The notes beneath the pieces were generated by a model. The model was not told where the DNA came from, searched no databases, and worked only from the letters and a program-made list of their open reading frames with translations. The position numbers were made by a program, and so were the translations under genes. Below are positions 45,165 to 54,098 of a stretch of 64,000 bases of DNA, one piece after another; positions within the stretch are counted from its first letter, which is position 1, and every line of letters begins with the position of its first letter. The DNA is from Mycolicibacterium iranicum (lineage in GTDB: Bacteria > Actinomycetota > Actinomycetes > Mycobacteriales > Mycobacteriaceae), in contig NZ_LWCS01000054.1 of assembly GCF_001650495.1 (NCBI RefSeq), positions 62,001 through 126,000 of the forward strand. Direction: 5' to 3'.

Positions 45165-45424
45165 CTATGCCGCCGCGCTTCTTCAACGCGCGCGACATAC
45201 TTGGGTGACCATATCATCGCGCAACGCAGACAGCCGCGGACAGAAATTCGAATTAGCAAAGCGTACCCAAAGTTCGATTCAGGCAATGATCACGAATCTA
45301 CCGCAATGCCCGCCTTGCAGGCAGATAACCGGTGATAACAGCATGGAGCAAGCTCTTTCATCCGGCTGTCGAACCCTGACGGCTCTTCGCCGGGCAAACA
45401 GCTCACCCAAAGGATACCTGCGCT
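45165..45424 (-). promoter_or_regulatory. AT-rich upstream region of the glycan operon
   Basis: The stretch before the glycosyltransferase gene is visibly richer in A/T than its surroundings and has no convincing gene. Minus-strand TATGGT near 45210 is a -10-like hexamer. The open frames crossing it are not typical coding sequence. Together with the CRP-type palindrome just beyond, it is the likely promoter region of the operon. Confidence 0.45.
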
Positions 45425-45444
45425 GGTGTGACAGAAATCACACC
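45425..45444. promoter_or_regulatory. CRP/cAMP receptor protein-type binding site
   Basis: GGTGTGACAGAAATCACACC is a perfect inverted repeat with 7-bp arms. Its core TGTGA-N6-TCACA is the canonical binding site of CRP, shared by mycobacterial CRP (Rv3676). It lies 264-364 bp upstream of the possible starts of the glycan operon and about 140 bp beyond the regX3 stop. Confidence 0.75.
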
Positions 45445-45523
45445 ACATTCGGCCTGGGCAGCATGCCATTCGGGATCGCTGCCGGGTCTACAGCAAATCT
45501 GTAAGCCACGGCCGGGTCCGCCG

Positions 45524-45563
45524 CAAAGCAAAAGAGCGGCAGCCGTGTGTCACGGCTACCGCT
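45524..45563 (-). terminator. Intrinsic terminator of senX3-regX3
   Basis: On the minus strand AGCGGTAGCCGTG-ACA-CACGGCTGCCGCT forms a stem of 12 pairs with one mismatch and a 3-nt loop, followed by CTTTTGCTTTGC. It begins about 22 nt after the regX3 stop codon. Confidence 0.85.
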
Positions 45564-45584
45564 CCATGCCCGCTCGGCTGAGGC

Positions 45585-46271
45585 TCAGCCCTCCAGCTTG
45601 TATCCGAGACCTCGCACAGTGACCAGGTGCACCGGGTTTGCCGGGTCCGCCTCGATCTTGCTGCGCAACCGCTTCACGTGCACGTCGAGGGTCTTGGTGT
45701 CTCCGACATAATCGGCACCCCAGACACGGTCGATGAGCTGCCCTCGGGTCAGCACTCGGCCGCTGTTGCGCATCAGGTACTCGAGAAGATCGAATTCCTT
45801 GAGAGGCAATGTGATCGGTTGGCCGTTCACACTAACCACATGACGCTCTACGTCCATGCGCACGGGCCCGGCCTCCAGAACGCCGTCAGCGATACCGGGG
45901 TCTTCGCCGTCGGACCCGCGACGTAGCACGGCACGGATCCGGGCGATGAGCTCACGAGCCGAGTACGGCTTGGTGACGTAGTCGTCGGCACCGAGTTCGA
46001 GCCCCACGACTTTGTCGATCTCGCTGTCGCGTGCCGTCACCATGATGACCGGCACGCTCGAACGGGACCGCAACTGCTTGCACACATCCGTACCGCTCAT
46101 CCCTGGCAGCATCAGGTCCAGAAGCACGATGTCGGCGCCCGCCCGTTCGAACTCTGCCAGGGCTGAGGGCCCGTCGGCCACCACGGTGGCCTCGAAGCCC
46201 TCCTTCCGGAGGAGGAAGGCCAGGGGATCGGCCAAGGACTCCTCGTCCTCCACGATCAGCACGCTGGTCAT
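45585..46271 (-). CDS. regX3: Response regulator RegX3
   Basis: 228 residues, OmpR/PhoB-type. Receiver domain with VLIVEDEES (acidic pocket), phospho-acceptor Asp in LLDLMLPGMSG (about residue 52) and TKPYSARELIARI lysine; winged-helix domain with LPLKEFDLLEYLMRNSGRVLTRGQLIDRVWG and the recognition helix KTLDVHVKRLRSKIE. Phosphorylated by SenX3 during phosphate limitation, it activates pst and phosphatase genes. The start is an ATG 7 bp after the senX3 stop. A strong terminator follows. Confidence 0.97.
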   Translation of the reverse strand: MTSVLIVEDEESLADPLAFLLRKEGFEATVVADGPSALAEFERAGADIVLLDLMLPGMSGTDVCKQLRSRSSVPVIMVTARDSEIDKVVGLELGADDYVTKPYSARELIARIRAVLRRGSDGEDPGIADGVLEAGPVRMDVERHVVSVNGQPITLPLKEFDLLEYLMRNSGRVLTRGQLIDRVWGADYVGDTKTLDVHVKRLRSKIEADPANPVHLVTVRGLGYKLEG

Positions 46272-46278
46272 TGATGTA

Positions 46279-47484
46279 TCAGTCCTCTCGTTCGGGAAGA
46301 TGGTCGGCACCATCGGCGTCGTCGCCGTGGAGATGGGAGGAAACAACCGCCGGGATGGACATCGTGAACGTCGAACCGGTGCCCGGCTGACTCCACAGAC
46401 GAATGGAGCCGTTGTGATTGGCGGCGACGTGTTTGACGATCGCCAGCCCGAGCCCGGTGCCGCCGGTGGCCCGGGACCGCGCCTTGTCGACGCGGAAGAA
46501 TCGTTCGAACACCCGCTCCTGATCGCTGGGCGCGATGCCGATACCGCGATCGGTGACGGCGATCTCGATGTTCTCGCCCCGCCGGCGACGGCTGATCGAG
46601 ACCGAAGAACCGTTGGGAGAGTAGGCGATTGCGTTGGACACCAGGTTGGCGACCGCGGTGACCAGCAGGGTCTGGTCGCCGAGCACCCGGTAGCCGGTCG
46701 GCGCATCCGTGGTGATGGCGATGTCGGCGTTGTCGGCGGCCACCTTGTGCCGCGACAGGGCTTCGGAGACGACGGTGTCGACTTCGACCTCCTCAAGGTC
46801 GGGTAGCCGCTCGCCGCCCTGCAGCCTGGAAAGCTCGATAAGCTCACCGACCATGTTGGCCAGCCGGTTGGATTCGGTGACCATCTTCTCGGCGAAGTGC
46901 TTGACCGTATCCGGGTCGTCGCAGGACGCCAGCACCGCCTCGGCCAGTACCCCCACCGCGCCGACCGGCGTCTTGAGCTCATGGCTCACATTCGCCACGA
47001 AATCGCGCCGCGTTGCTTCCATCCTGGCGTGCTCGGACTGGTCGTCGACGTAGACGACGGCGAATCGGCGATCCTCTTCGGTCAGCAGACGGACATGACC
47101 GCGCACCGAAAGCCCTGACCGTCCGGGCCTGCTGCGTTTGCGGGGCGACAGATCGAAACCGACCGGCTCGCCCGTGGCGAGTGCGCGTTCTGCGGCCGCC
47201 CATGCCCGGTCGTCCAGCAAGCGCTCGCGCACCAGGCCGAGTTCCTCGGCGCGTTCATTGGTGTAGACCACGTCACGAAAGGTGTCGACGACCACGATCC
47301 CGACCGGTGACTGCGAGACAATGTGCTCCAGCATCCGCGAAACCGTGATGCCCGTCTGTTCGGCCGAACGCCGCTGCTGGCGATCCTGAAGCCGAGGCGC
47401 CACTCGAACTCCGATCGCGGCACCGATCGACAACGCGAGCAGTGCCACGACCGCTGCCAGGAGCAGCGCCGAGATGACACTCAC
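46279..47484 (-). CDS. senX3: Sensor histidine kinase SenX3
   Basis: 401 residues. Two N-terminal membrane segments enclose a very short loop, then a PAS-like domain ([23 protein letters not shown]), HisKA with phospho-His in [16 protein letters not shown], and HATPase motifs [34 protein letters not shown] and [13 protein letters not shown]. Partner of RegX3 in phosphate-starvation signalling, with PhoU/Pst controlling its activity. GTG at 47484 corresponds to the M. tuberculosis start; TACGAT 6 nt upstream suggests a leaderless promoter. Confidence 0.97.
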   Translation of the reverse strand: MSVISALLLAAVVALLALSIGAAIGVRVAPRLQDRQQRRSAEQTGITVSRMLEHIVSQSPVGIVVVDTFRDVVYTNERAEELGLVRERLLDDRAWAAAERALATGEPVGFDLSPRKRSRPGRSGLSVRGHVRLLTEEDRRFAVVYVDDQSEHARMEATRRDFVANVSHELKTPVGAVGVLAEAVLASCDDPDTVKHFAEKMVTESNRLANMVGELIELSRLQGGERLPDLEEVEVDTVVSEALSRHKVAADNADIAITTDAPTGYRVLGDQTLLVTAVANLVSNAIAYSPNGSSVSISRRRRGENIEIAVTDRGIGIAPSDQERVFERFFRVDKARSRATGGTGLGLAIVKHVAANHNGSIRLWSQPGTGSTFTMSIPAVVSSHLHGDDADGADHLPERED

Positions 47485-47490
47485 GCGCAA

Positions 47491-47510
47491 ATCGTACGCA
47501 TTTGGTGAAC
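47491..47510 (-). promoter_or_regulatory. senX3 promoter with GTTCACC half-site
   Basis: Minus-strand TACGAT (47491-47496) lies 6 nt before the senX3 GTG. GTTCACC (47504-47510), a Pho-box type half-site, sits 7 nt further upstream, where an activator could replace a poor -35. Confidence 0.5.
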
Positions 47511-47587
47511 GTCATCCCAGCAGCGTGCGGCCAAAACGGGACAAGTCACAAAGCCAAAGATGGATGTTCGAACCGACGTCTTCCACT

Positions 47588-47605
47588 GTTCACCCGCCGT
47601 TCGCC
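47588..47605 (+). promoter_or_regulatory. Pho-box-like direct repeat upstream of senX3
   Basis: GTTCACC-N4-GTTCGCC are two 7-bp half-sites spaced 11 bp apart, the direct-repeat architecture of PhoB/PhoP boxes (GTTCACC in actinomycete PHO boxes). It is about 104 bp upstream of senX3 and 21 bp beyond the gpm1 stop. Autoregulation by RegX3 is the natural reading. Confidence 0.5.
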
Positions 47606-47625
47606 GGCTGACGGGTCGCAACGCG

Positions 47626-48378
47626 CTATTTGGCTCCCTGCGCCGCGACGGCCGCCGCTCCGGCGGCCGCGGCATCGGGGTCGAGATAGCTGCCACCCTT
47701 GACGATCGGCGACAGAGTTTCATCCAAGTCGTAGCGCAGCGGAATCCCTGTCGGGATGTTCAAGCCGACGACATCCTCGTCGGACATTCCGTCCAGATAC
47801 TTGACGAGCGCTCGCAGCGAATTCCCGTGCGCCGCGATCAGCACGGTCTTGCCCGCCTTCAGGTCGGGCACGATCACTTCAGTGAAGTACGGTACGAACC
47901 GCTCGACGACATCTTTGAGGCATTCGGTGAGCGGCGCGCCACCCTCGATGTTTGCGTAGCGCACATCGGCGTCCTGACTGAACTCCGAGCCGGGCTCGAT
48001 GGGCGGCGGCGGAGTGTCGTAGCTGCGACGCCACGCCATGAATTGTTCATCGCCGTATTTGGCCTTGGTCTCGGCCTTGTTGAGCCCTTGCAGCGCGCCG
48101 TAGTGACGCTCATTGAGGCGCCAGTCGCGGTGCACCGGAATCCAGTGCCGGTCGGCCTTGTCGAGCGCGATATTGGCGGTCGTGATGGCGCGCCGCAGCA
48201 ACGACGTGTACAGCACGTCCGGCTGGCGATCCTGTTGTTTGATGAGCTCACCGGCGCGAGCCGCCTCGGCACGTCCCTTGTCGGTGAGGTCGACGTCGAC
48301 CCATCCGGTGAACAGGTTGAGCGCATTCCATTCGCTCTCACCGTGGCGGAGCAGGATCAGCGTCGCGGTATCTGCCAT
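47626..48378 (-). CDS. gpm1: 2,3-bisphosphoglycerate-dependent phosphoglycerate mutase
   Basis: 250 residues of d[32 protein letters not shown] with the phospho-His [34 protein letters not shown] and [16 protein letters not shown], the second catalytic His. It interconverts 3- and 2-phosphoglycerate in glycolysis. The Ala-rich tail is typical of mycobacteria. It is upstream of senX3-regX3 as in M. tuberculosis, but the LysE-type gene that usually follows (Rv0488) is absent here. Confidence 0.97.
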   Translation of the reverse strand: MADTATLILLRHGESEWNALNLFTGWVDVDLTDKGRAEAARAGELIKQQDRQPDVLYTSLLRRAITTANIALDKADRHWIPVHRDWRLNERHYGALQGLNKAETKAKYGDEQFMAWRRSYDTPPPPIEPGSEFSQDADVRYANIEGGAPLTECLKDVVERFVPYFTEVIVPDLKAGKTVLIAAHGNSLRALVKYLDGMSDEDVVGLNIPTGIPLRYDLDETLSPIVKGGSYLDPDAAAAGAAAVAAQGAK

Positions 48379-48400
48379 GGGGGAAATCCTCTCACGCCGG

Positions 48401-48916
48401 TCACCCGCCGTCCCGCTCGTCTTCGATCAGATGCTGGAAGGCCTGCAGATTCTTCAGCGACTCCCCGCGGGACACCCGCCACTCCCATTCTTTCTGAATG
48501 GACGTCCGAAAACCCAACTCCAACAACGTGTTGAAGTCCGAGTCCACGGCTTCGAGCACCTGGCCGAGCACCCGGTCGATCTCGTCGGCGGTCACCGACG
48601 CGAGCGCTATGCGGCCGACGAGATAAATGTCGCCGACGTTGTCAAGGGTGTAGGCGACGCCGTAGAGCCTGCGGTTGCGTTTGAGAAGGAACTTGTAGAC
48701 GCCCTCGTGGTTCTCGTCCGGTCTGCGGCAGACGAACGCCTCGACCCGCACCGAATGCTCGCCGATCGACAGGATGGTGTTCGTCTTGAGCCTGCGCTCG
48801 CCGGGCAGGGCGACGATCAGTCCCGGCAACCCGCCTGCGGCACCTTCGTGGCGCGTGTAGGCGAGGTCGTTGTCCTTGAGCGTCGCCTCGATGACGTCCT
48901 GAACAGAAGTGCTCAT
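48401..48916 (-). CDS. YbjN domain protein (Rv0487-like)
   Basis: 171 residues with a YbjN/T3SS chaperone-like fold: [88 protein letters not shown]. The ATG at 48916 overlaps the mshA stop as ATGA, so it is translated with mshA. A family of unknown molecular function; co-expression with mycothiol synthesis is the only lead. The long frame continuing upstream is non-coding shadow of mshA. Confidence 0.85.
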   Translation of the reverse strand: MSTSVQDVIEATLKDNDLAYTRHEGAAGGLPGLIVALPGERRLKTNTILSIGEHSVRVEAFVCRRPDENHEGVYKFLLKRNRRLYGVAYTLDNVGDIYLVGRIALASVTADEIDRVLGQVLEAVDSDFNTLLELGFRTSIQKEWEWRVSRGESLKNLQAFQHLIEDERDGG

Positions 48917-50241
48917 GCCCTGACTCCTCTCCTCATCGAGAATCGCCGTCCGCTGCGCTGGGCGGCGAGCTGACGCTGATGGTCGGCGCGATAGTCGGCG
49001 ATGGCGCGGCCGTAGCCTGCCAGCAGCGCGTCCACGGTGTGCGCCCACGAGAAAGTCGCCGCGTGCTCGACCGCAGCGCGGCCGAGGGCGGCCGAATCTG
49101 CCCGCAGCACCTCGTCCAACGTCTTCGCCCAGGATCCGGGATCGTGACCGTCGACCAGGGCTCCGCTGACCCCGTCGCGCACCGCGACGGGCAGCCCGCC
49201 CACGGCGGCCGCGACGACGGGCGTCCCGCACGCCTGCGCCTCGACGGCCACCAGGCCGAAGGATTCGTTGTGGCTCGGTACCGCGACGACGTCGGCAGCC
49301 CGGTAGACCCGAACCAGATCCTCGCGGGACTGCGGCGGAAGAAACGTCACGCGGTCGGAAATGCCGAGCTCGGCCGCGAGCCGGACCAGATTGTCCGGGG
49401 TCGCCAATCCGGATCCCGAAGGCCCGCCGGCGACAAGGACCTGCACCTCGGGCAGAAGAGCCGCGGCGCGCAGCAGCACGTCCGGCGCCTTGAGCGGCTG
49501 GATCCGTCCGACGAACGCCGCGATCCTGGCGTCGGCGTCGAGGCCGAGCGCGGCACGGGCGGCACGGCGATCACCAGGGCCGAATGTCGCGAGGTCTACA
49601 CCGGGGTGGACGACGTCGATGCGTGTCGGATCCGCCTGATGAAGCGAAACCAGTTGCTGCGCTTCATGTTCGGTATTGACGATGAGGCGGTCGGCTTCGT
49701 CCACCACCTGCTGCTCACCGACCGAACGCATCGGCGGCTCGGGGGTGTCGCCGTCGGCCAACGATGTGTTTTTGACCGCGGCCAGCGTGTGGGCGGTATG
49801 CACCAGCGGCACCGCCCACCGGTCCGCGGCAAGCCAGCCGACCTGACCCGACAGCCAGTAGTGCGAATGCACGATGTCGTAGTAGCCGGGCTCGTGGGTG
49901 GCCTCCGCCCGCAACACCCCCGCCGTGAACGCGCACAGCTGAGTCGGCAGGTCGTTCTTGTCGAGTCCCTCGAACGGGCCCGCCACGACATTGCGTACGA
50001 CGACGCCTGGCGCCACGGCCACGACGGGCTCGTCGGCCGATGACGTGGCCCTTGTGAAGATGTCGACCTCGACGCCACGGCGGGCGAGCTCGAGGGAGGT
50101 TTGCAGGACGTAGACGTTCATCCCGCCCGCATCGCCGGTTCCCGGCTGGGCCAGCGGCGACGTATGCACTGACAACACCGCCACCCGGCGTGGCTCGGGA
50201 AGTCCGGAGGGCAGGCCGGCCGGATCGGTCGCTAGACGCAC
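48913..50241 (-). CDS. mshA: D-inositol-3-phosphate glycosyltransferase
   Basis: 442 residues, GT4 family, GT-B fold. MshA transfers GlcNAc from UDP-GlcNAc to 1-L-myo-inositol-1-phosphate, the first step of mycothiol synthesis. Visible: [26 protein letters not shown] near the start, [32 protein letters not shown] and the C-terminal [34 protein letters not shown] with the conserved E(x7)E. GTG start at 50241. Co-translated with the YbjN gene; a ROK regulator lies upstream on the same strand. Confidence 0.96.
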   Translation of the reverse strand: MRLATDPAGLPSGLPEPRRVAVLSVHTSPLAQPGTGDAGGMNVYVLQTSLELARRGVEVDIFTRATSSADEPVVAVAPGVVVRNVVAGPFEGLDKNDLPTQLCAFTAGVLRAEATHEPGYYDIVHSHYWLSGQVGWLAADRWAVPLVHTAHTLAAVKNTSLADGDTPEPPMRSVGEQQVVDEADRLIVNTEHEAQQLVSLHQADPTRIDVVHPGVDLATFGPGDRRAARAALGLDADARIAAFVGRIQPLKAPDVLLRAAALLPEVQVLVAGGPSGSGLATPDNLVRLAAELGISDRVTFLPPQSREDLVRVYRAADVVAVPSHNESFGLVAVEAQACGTPVVAAAVGGLPVAVRDGVSGALVDGHDPGSWAKTLDEVLRADSAALGRAAVEHAATFSWAHTVDALLAGYGRAIADYRADHQRQLAAQRSGRRFSMRRGVRA

Positions 50242-50318
50242 AGTGTCATGTCTACACCGCGGTAGTTCTCGCCAAACTCAAGCGCTCAATTCGGGCCTGC
50301 CACGATCCGGTTTGCTCC

Positions 50319-51596
50319 TTACGTGCGCGACGCCCGGCGCATGGCGGCAATGGGATCGGCGTACAGCCCGCCGAGGGACACGATGCCGGCCCCGGCCTCC
50401 TGCACGCGGTTCCCGAACGCCGTGACGCGGATGTCGCGGTGCCCGAGCACCGAGCGCTCCGCGAACGACGACTCGACGATGCCCATGCCCTCCGGGTATT
50501 CGGTGAAGGCTTGGCCGCCGACGACGAGGTCGTCGGGGTTGAGCAGGTCTCGTAGCAGCGCGACGGCCTCGCCGAGTACTCGTGCCCGCTCGGCGACGAG
50601 CTCGATGGCCTGTTCGTTGCCGTGTCTGGCGGCGCGCAGCACGGCCGTCACAGTCGACGTAGCGCCGTCGGCGGGAATGATGCGCGCCCTCCTGGCCGCC
50701 GACAGCACCGCCTCGTCGCTCACGGTGGATTCCAATCGTCCTGTGCCGCCGAGCAATTCGGAATGCACGGGCAGGGCCGCGATGGTGCCGGGGCCGCTGG
50801 ACGGAGAATGCACCCGCCCCCCGATGGACAGCGCGTAGCCGACGGTCTCACGGGCGTAGACATAGAGGCTGGTGGCCGTTGTGGTGGGCCGGCGACGCAT
50901 GCCCAGCAGCAGTTCAGCGCCGGCCATGGCATCCACGTGCGACGCCACCGAGACGGGCAGCCCCAGGGATTCGGCGAGCACCGGCCCGACGGGCGCGTCC
51001 GACCAGCCCAGCCGGGGATGGTCGAGGTATCCGGTGACGCTGTCGACGACACCACCGGTGGCGACACCCAGCCACAGCGGGCGGCGCCGGTGCCAGCGGC
51101 TCAGATAGCGGCGCGTGCTGTCGGCGATCGCTGCCAACGCCGCTGCCTGGGGTCCGCGCGGGGTCGGCGTCTCGACGACGTCGAGCGTGCGCCCGAACAG
51201 GTCGGCGGCCACGATGCTGGTGGTGCGGGCACCGAGGTGAACGCCGAGGGTGAGGTAGGGGTCGTGGTTAACCTCGACGGGCACCCGGGGCCTGCCGATG
51301 GCGCCTGACACGGCCAGGTCGGCCCTCTCGCGGAGCAGTCCTGCGTCCAAAAGGGCGGTGACCTGACGGTTCACCGTGGCGATGCTCAGTCCGGTGACCT
51401 GCGCAATGGCGTCGCGAGCGATGGGCCCGCGGTGCCTCGCCGCCGCGAATACGGAGGCGGCAGCGGCTTCGGGCAGGCGCAGCGAAGGCGCCACGATGTG
51501 GTGCAGCAGAGCCTGCGGGTACCGCCTGCTGCCGGTGGCCGATGCGGTGCGGTTGGGCGATGCGGTGTGGGGACGCTGGGTGAGAGTGGTGTTCAT
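50319..51596 (-). CDS. ROK family transcriptional regulator (Rv0485-like)
   Basis: 425 residues. An N-terminal winged helix (SIATVNRQVTALLDAGLLRER, about 90-115) is followed by a ROK/ASKHA-type domain: LTLGVHLGARTTSIVAADLFGRTLD and LWLGVATGGVVDSVTGYLDHPRLGW, then NPDDLVVGGQAF. The usual ROK zinc-cysteine cluster is not obvious, so ligand binding may be altered. The ATG at 51596 has AAGGA 5 nt upstream. It precedes mshA on the same strand and is divergent from an SDR gene; either may be controlled by it. Confidence 0.88.
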   Translation of the reverse strand: MNTTLTQRPHTASPNRTASATGSRRYPQALLHHIVAPSLRLPEAAAASVFAAARHRGPIARDAIAQVTGLSIATVNRQVTALLDAGLLRERADLAVSGAIGRPRVPVEVNHDPYLTLGVHLGARTTSIVAADLFGRTLDVVETPTPRGPQAAALAAIADSTRRYLSRWHRRRPLWLGVATGGVVDSVTGYLDHPRLGWSDAPVGPVLAESLGLPVSVASHVDAMAGAELLLGMRRRPTTTATSLYVYARETVGYALSIGGRVHSPSSGPGTIAALPVHSELLGGTGRLESTVSDEAVLSAARRARIIPADGATSTVTAVLRAARHGNEQAIELVAERARVLGEAVALLRDLLNPDDLVVGGQAFTEYPEGMGIVESSFAERSVLGHRDIRVTAFGNRVQEAGAGIVSLGGLYADPIAAMRRASRT

Positions 51597-51776
51597 GGAA
51601 GTCCTTACGAGTCGAGACGGAGGGTGGGGCGAGGCCACACCTTGGCGACTCAGCAGGACTTGGTCAGTCCGGGGCGCAGTCAGGCGCGGCGGGGTGCGCA
51701 ACAACAACACGCACGCCGCACGGCAGCGCGAGCTGCCTGACTGTTCCGGGACACGCAGCCAACTTAGCACGACGGC

Positions 51777-51782
51777 TAGGGT
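51777..51782 (+). promoter_or_regulatory. Leaderless -10 element of the Rv0484c-like SDR
   Basis: TAGGGT is exactly 7 nt before the ATG at 51790, with no ribosome binding site in between. The 193-bp region to the ROK gene otherwise shows only that gene's AAGGA and several short C/A-rich runs. Confidence 0.45.
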
Positions 51783-51789
51783 TGGGTTC

Positions 51790-52545
51790 ATGACGACTCC
51801 AACAGATGCCCGCCGGGTCGCAGTGGTCACCGGAGCCAGTGCCGGAATCGGCCAAGCAACCGCGAGAACCCTTGCTGCCCAAGGCTTTCACGTGGTCTGC
51901 GTGGCGCGCCGCGAAGAGCCGATCAAGGCGCTCGCCGCCGAAATCGACGGCACCGCGATAGTGGCCGACGTCACCGACCCGACCGCCGTCGCGGCCATGG
52001 CGGGCCGCGTGGACCGGGTGGACGTCCTGGTGAACAACGCAGGCGGGGCCCGCGGTTTGGAATCGATCGCCGACGCCGACGTCGAACACTGGCGATGGAT
52101 GTGGGAAGCCAACGTGCTCGGCACCCTGCACGTCACCCGTGCGCTGCTTCCCAAGCTCATCGATTCCGGCGATGGGCTCATCGTCACCATCACCTCGATT
52201 GCTGCGGTCGAGATCTACGACAACGGCGGCGGGTACACCTCCGCCAAGCACGCCCAAGGCGTCCTGCACCGCACGTTGCGCAGCGAGCTGCTCGGAAAAC
52301 CGGTGCGGCTCACCGAAGTTGCGCCGGGAATGGTGAAGACCGAGTTCTCGCTGAACCGTTTCGAGGGCGACGAGGAGCGCGCCGAGAAGGTCTACCAGGG
52401 CGTCACGCCACTGGTGGCCGAGGACATCGCCGAGGTGGTCGGATTCGTGGCGAGCCGGCCGTCGCACGTCGACCTCGACCTCATCGTCGTGCGACCGCGC
52501 GACCAGGTCAGCGGCGCCAGTGGTTCGCGCTTCAACAGGAAGTAG
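51790..52545 (+). CDS. Short-chain dehydrogenase (Rv0484c-like)
   Basis: 251 residues, classical SDR: AVVTGASAGIGQATARTLA (TGxxxGIG), VLVNNAGGARGLE, ITSIAAVEIYDNGGGYTSAKHA with the catalytic Ser and YxxxK, and VRLTEVAPGMVKTEF. NAD(P)-dependent oxidoreductase; the C-terminal DLDLIVVRPRDQ resembles 3-hydroxy acid / serine dehydrogenase relatives (YdfG group), so it could oxidise small hydroxy acids. Substrate uncertain. Divergent from the ROK regulator. Confidence 0.88.
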   Translation: MTTPTDARRVAVVTGASAGIGQATARTLAAQGFHVVCVARREEPIKALAAEIDGTAIVADVTDPTAVAAMAGRVDRVDVLVNNAGGARGLESIADADVEHWRWMWEANVLGTLHVTRALLPKLIDSGDGLIVTITSIAAVEIYDNGGGYTSAKHAQGVLHRTLRSELLGKPVRLTEVAPGMVKTEFSLNRFEGDEERAEKVYQGVTPLVAEDIAEVVGFVASRPSHVDLDLIVVRPRDQVSGASGSRFNRK

Positions 52546-52608
52546 CAATCCTCAGCAGATTGTCAGCGAATTCGATGCCGATTTCTTGGGATAACACGCG
52601 GGAAATTC

Positions 52609-52637
52609 TTCAGTACGGCCACAAAGCTGAGTAGCGT
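52609..52637 (+). promoter_or_regulatory. Putative promoter of the 38-residue gene
   Basis: TTCAGT and TAGCGT are separated by exactly 17 nt. Transcription from here would give a leader of about 28 nt containing the AGGA ribosome binding site before the ATG at 52672. Confidence 0.4.
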
Positions 52638-52671
52638 TCAATCAAGGCGCAACTCACAGGCGAGGACTGCG

Positions 52672-52788
52672 ATGGCAACCCTGACTCTGCCCACCCAGGC
52701 GATCGATCCCACGCTGGAAGCGGTGCTGGAATACAGCGTGCTAGAGGCAATCATCCTGGAAGAGTTCTGGACCGGCGACGAAAGCTAG
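52672..52788 (+). CDS. 38-residue acidic small protein
   Basis: An ATG frame of 38 codons with a good ribosome binding site (GAGGACTGCG, AGGA 5 nt from the ATG) and a candidate promoter. The product starts [13 protein letters not shown] and continues as an acidic amphipathic stretch ([13 protein letters not shown]), ending FWTGDES; no cysteine. It shares the CTAG of its stop with the convergent L,D-transpeptidase gene. I recognise no family. It could be a small regulatory or structural peptide, or a peptide precursor, though no modifying enzyme is adjacent. Confidence 0.55.
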   Translation: MATLTLPTQAIDPTLEAVLEYSVLEAIILEEFWTGDES

Positions 52789-54083
52789 CCGCCCGGACGG
52801 CCCCCCGCCGGCTGCGGGGCGCCCGACGGCGTCGCCGGTGCGGTGCTCGGCATCGCCACGGGCTTGGCCTGCGAAGACACCGCGGACATGGACTTCCATT
52901 CCTCCCACGGGACGGCCCAGTCCCAGATGTCGCCGTCGGCGTAGGAGAGCTGGAGGCGGGTGCCTGTGACCTCGACGGGATCGCCGTACATCGCGACGTT
53001 GAAGTATTGCTCGGCGTCGGTGAGGGACAGGTTGATGCAGCCGTTGGTGACATTGCTGTTGCCCTGCGCGCCCGAGCTGGCCGGGTTCGCGTGGATGAAC
53101 TCGCCATTGTTGGAGATGCGCACCGCGAACCGCTCGCGCACGTTCGCATAACCGGCGGCCGGGTTGGTCATATAGAAGTCCTCGTACTTCTCGGTGACCA
53201 CGTGGATGCCGCTGCGGGTGACGTTGCGGTCCAGATCGCCTTCGCCGTAGCTGCAGGGGAAGTCCATGATGACGCCTGCGTCGGTGAGGACCTGGATGCG
53301 GTGGCTCGACGCCTCGGCCTTCACGACCTGGAAGCGGCCGATCGTGAAGTCCAGCGTCGAGTCAGCGGCGCCGTAGGCGCCACCGCCGAACGGCACGCCG
53401 TAGAGGTTGGCGTCGACGTGCACGGTGGTGCCCGCCGGGTAGTAGTCCTTGGTTCGCCAGTGCACCCGCGAGCCGCCGGCCTCGTCGGGAAGCCAGGCCC
53501 AGCTGCCCTCCACCGGCGGCGTTGTGGTCACGTTGAGCGCCTTCTCCACCTCGGCGCGGTCGCCCTCGGCGATGGCTGCGTCGAATTGCAGGATGATCGG
53601 CGCGGCCACGCCGACGGTCTGCCCGTCGGCGAGCTGGAAGCGGCCGCTGACCTCCGTGGCCGGCGTGACGGTGGTGAACGTGCCGGACAGCTGCACCGCT
53701 TTGCCATCCTCGCCGACAGCCGAACCCGCCCACTTGTAGGACGCCCCATACCCCAGCGGCTCGGTGATCGTGTAGGCGGTGCGGTCTCTGTTCAGGGAGC
53801 CCGCTACGACAGTGCCGGTGCTCGTGTTGGTCAGCGAGACCTTCTGGAACCAGCCGTGGGCCACCTTGACGCCGACGCCGCCGGTGGGCACGACCTCGGC
53901 GGTCGCGTCGGAGGGTTGGTAGGTGATGGTTGGCGCCTTGGGCGCTTCCTCGGCCGCCTCCCCGTCGGATGGGCCGTCGGATCGCATGCAGGCGGCGAGA
54001 GCACCTGGTGCGACGACACCGACCGCAAAGGCGGTCAGCGCCCGCCGTCTCGTGATCGACGGCAGCGGTTTCTCAGGGCTCAC
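52785..54083 (-). CDS. lprQ: L,D-transpeptidase lipoprotein LprQ-like
   Basis: 432 residues. N terminus [24 protein letters not shown] gives a lipoprotein signal with Cys at about residue 32 and a twin-arginine-like start. Ig-like domains follow, then a YkuD catalytic domain near residues 265-400. The active-site loop is [11 protein letters not shown] ... [12 protein letters not shown]: the cysteine is there but the usual SHGC histidine is Asn. L,D-transpeptidases make 3-3 crosslinks in peptidoglycan. GTG at 54083 is the likely start. It lies beside murB, as in M. tuberculosis Rv0483-Rv0482. Confidence 0.9.
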   Translation of the reverse strand: MSPEKPLPSITRRRALTAFAVGVVAPGALAACMRSDGPSDGEAAEEAPKAPTITYQPSDATAEVVPTGGVGVKVAHGWFQKVSLTNTSTGTVVAGSLNRDRTAYTITEPLGYGASYKWAGSAVGEDGKAVQLSGTFTTVTPATEVSGRFQLADGQTVGVAAPIILQFDAAIAEGDRAEVEKALNVTTTPPVEGSWAWLPDEAGGSRVHWRTKDYYPAGTTVHVDANLYGVPFGGGAYGAADSTLDFTIGRFQVVKAEASSHRIQVLTDAGVIMDFPCSYGEGDLDRNVTRSGIHVVTEKYEDFYMTNPAAGYANVRERFAVRISNNGEFIHANPASSGAQGNSNVTNGCINLSLTDAEQYFNVAMYGDPVEVTGTRLQLSYADGDIWDWAVPWEEWKSMSAVSSQAKPVAMPSTAPATPSGAPQPAGGRPGG

Positions 54084-54098
54084 GTGAACCAACGGTAC

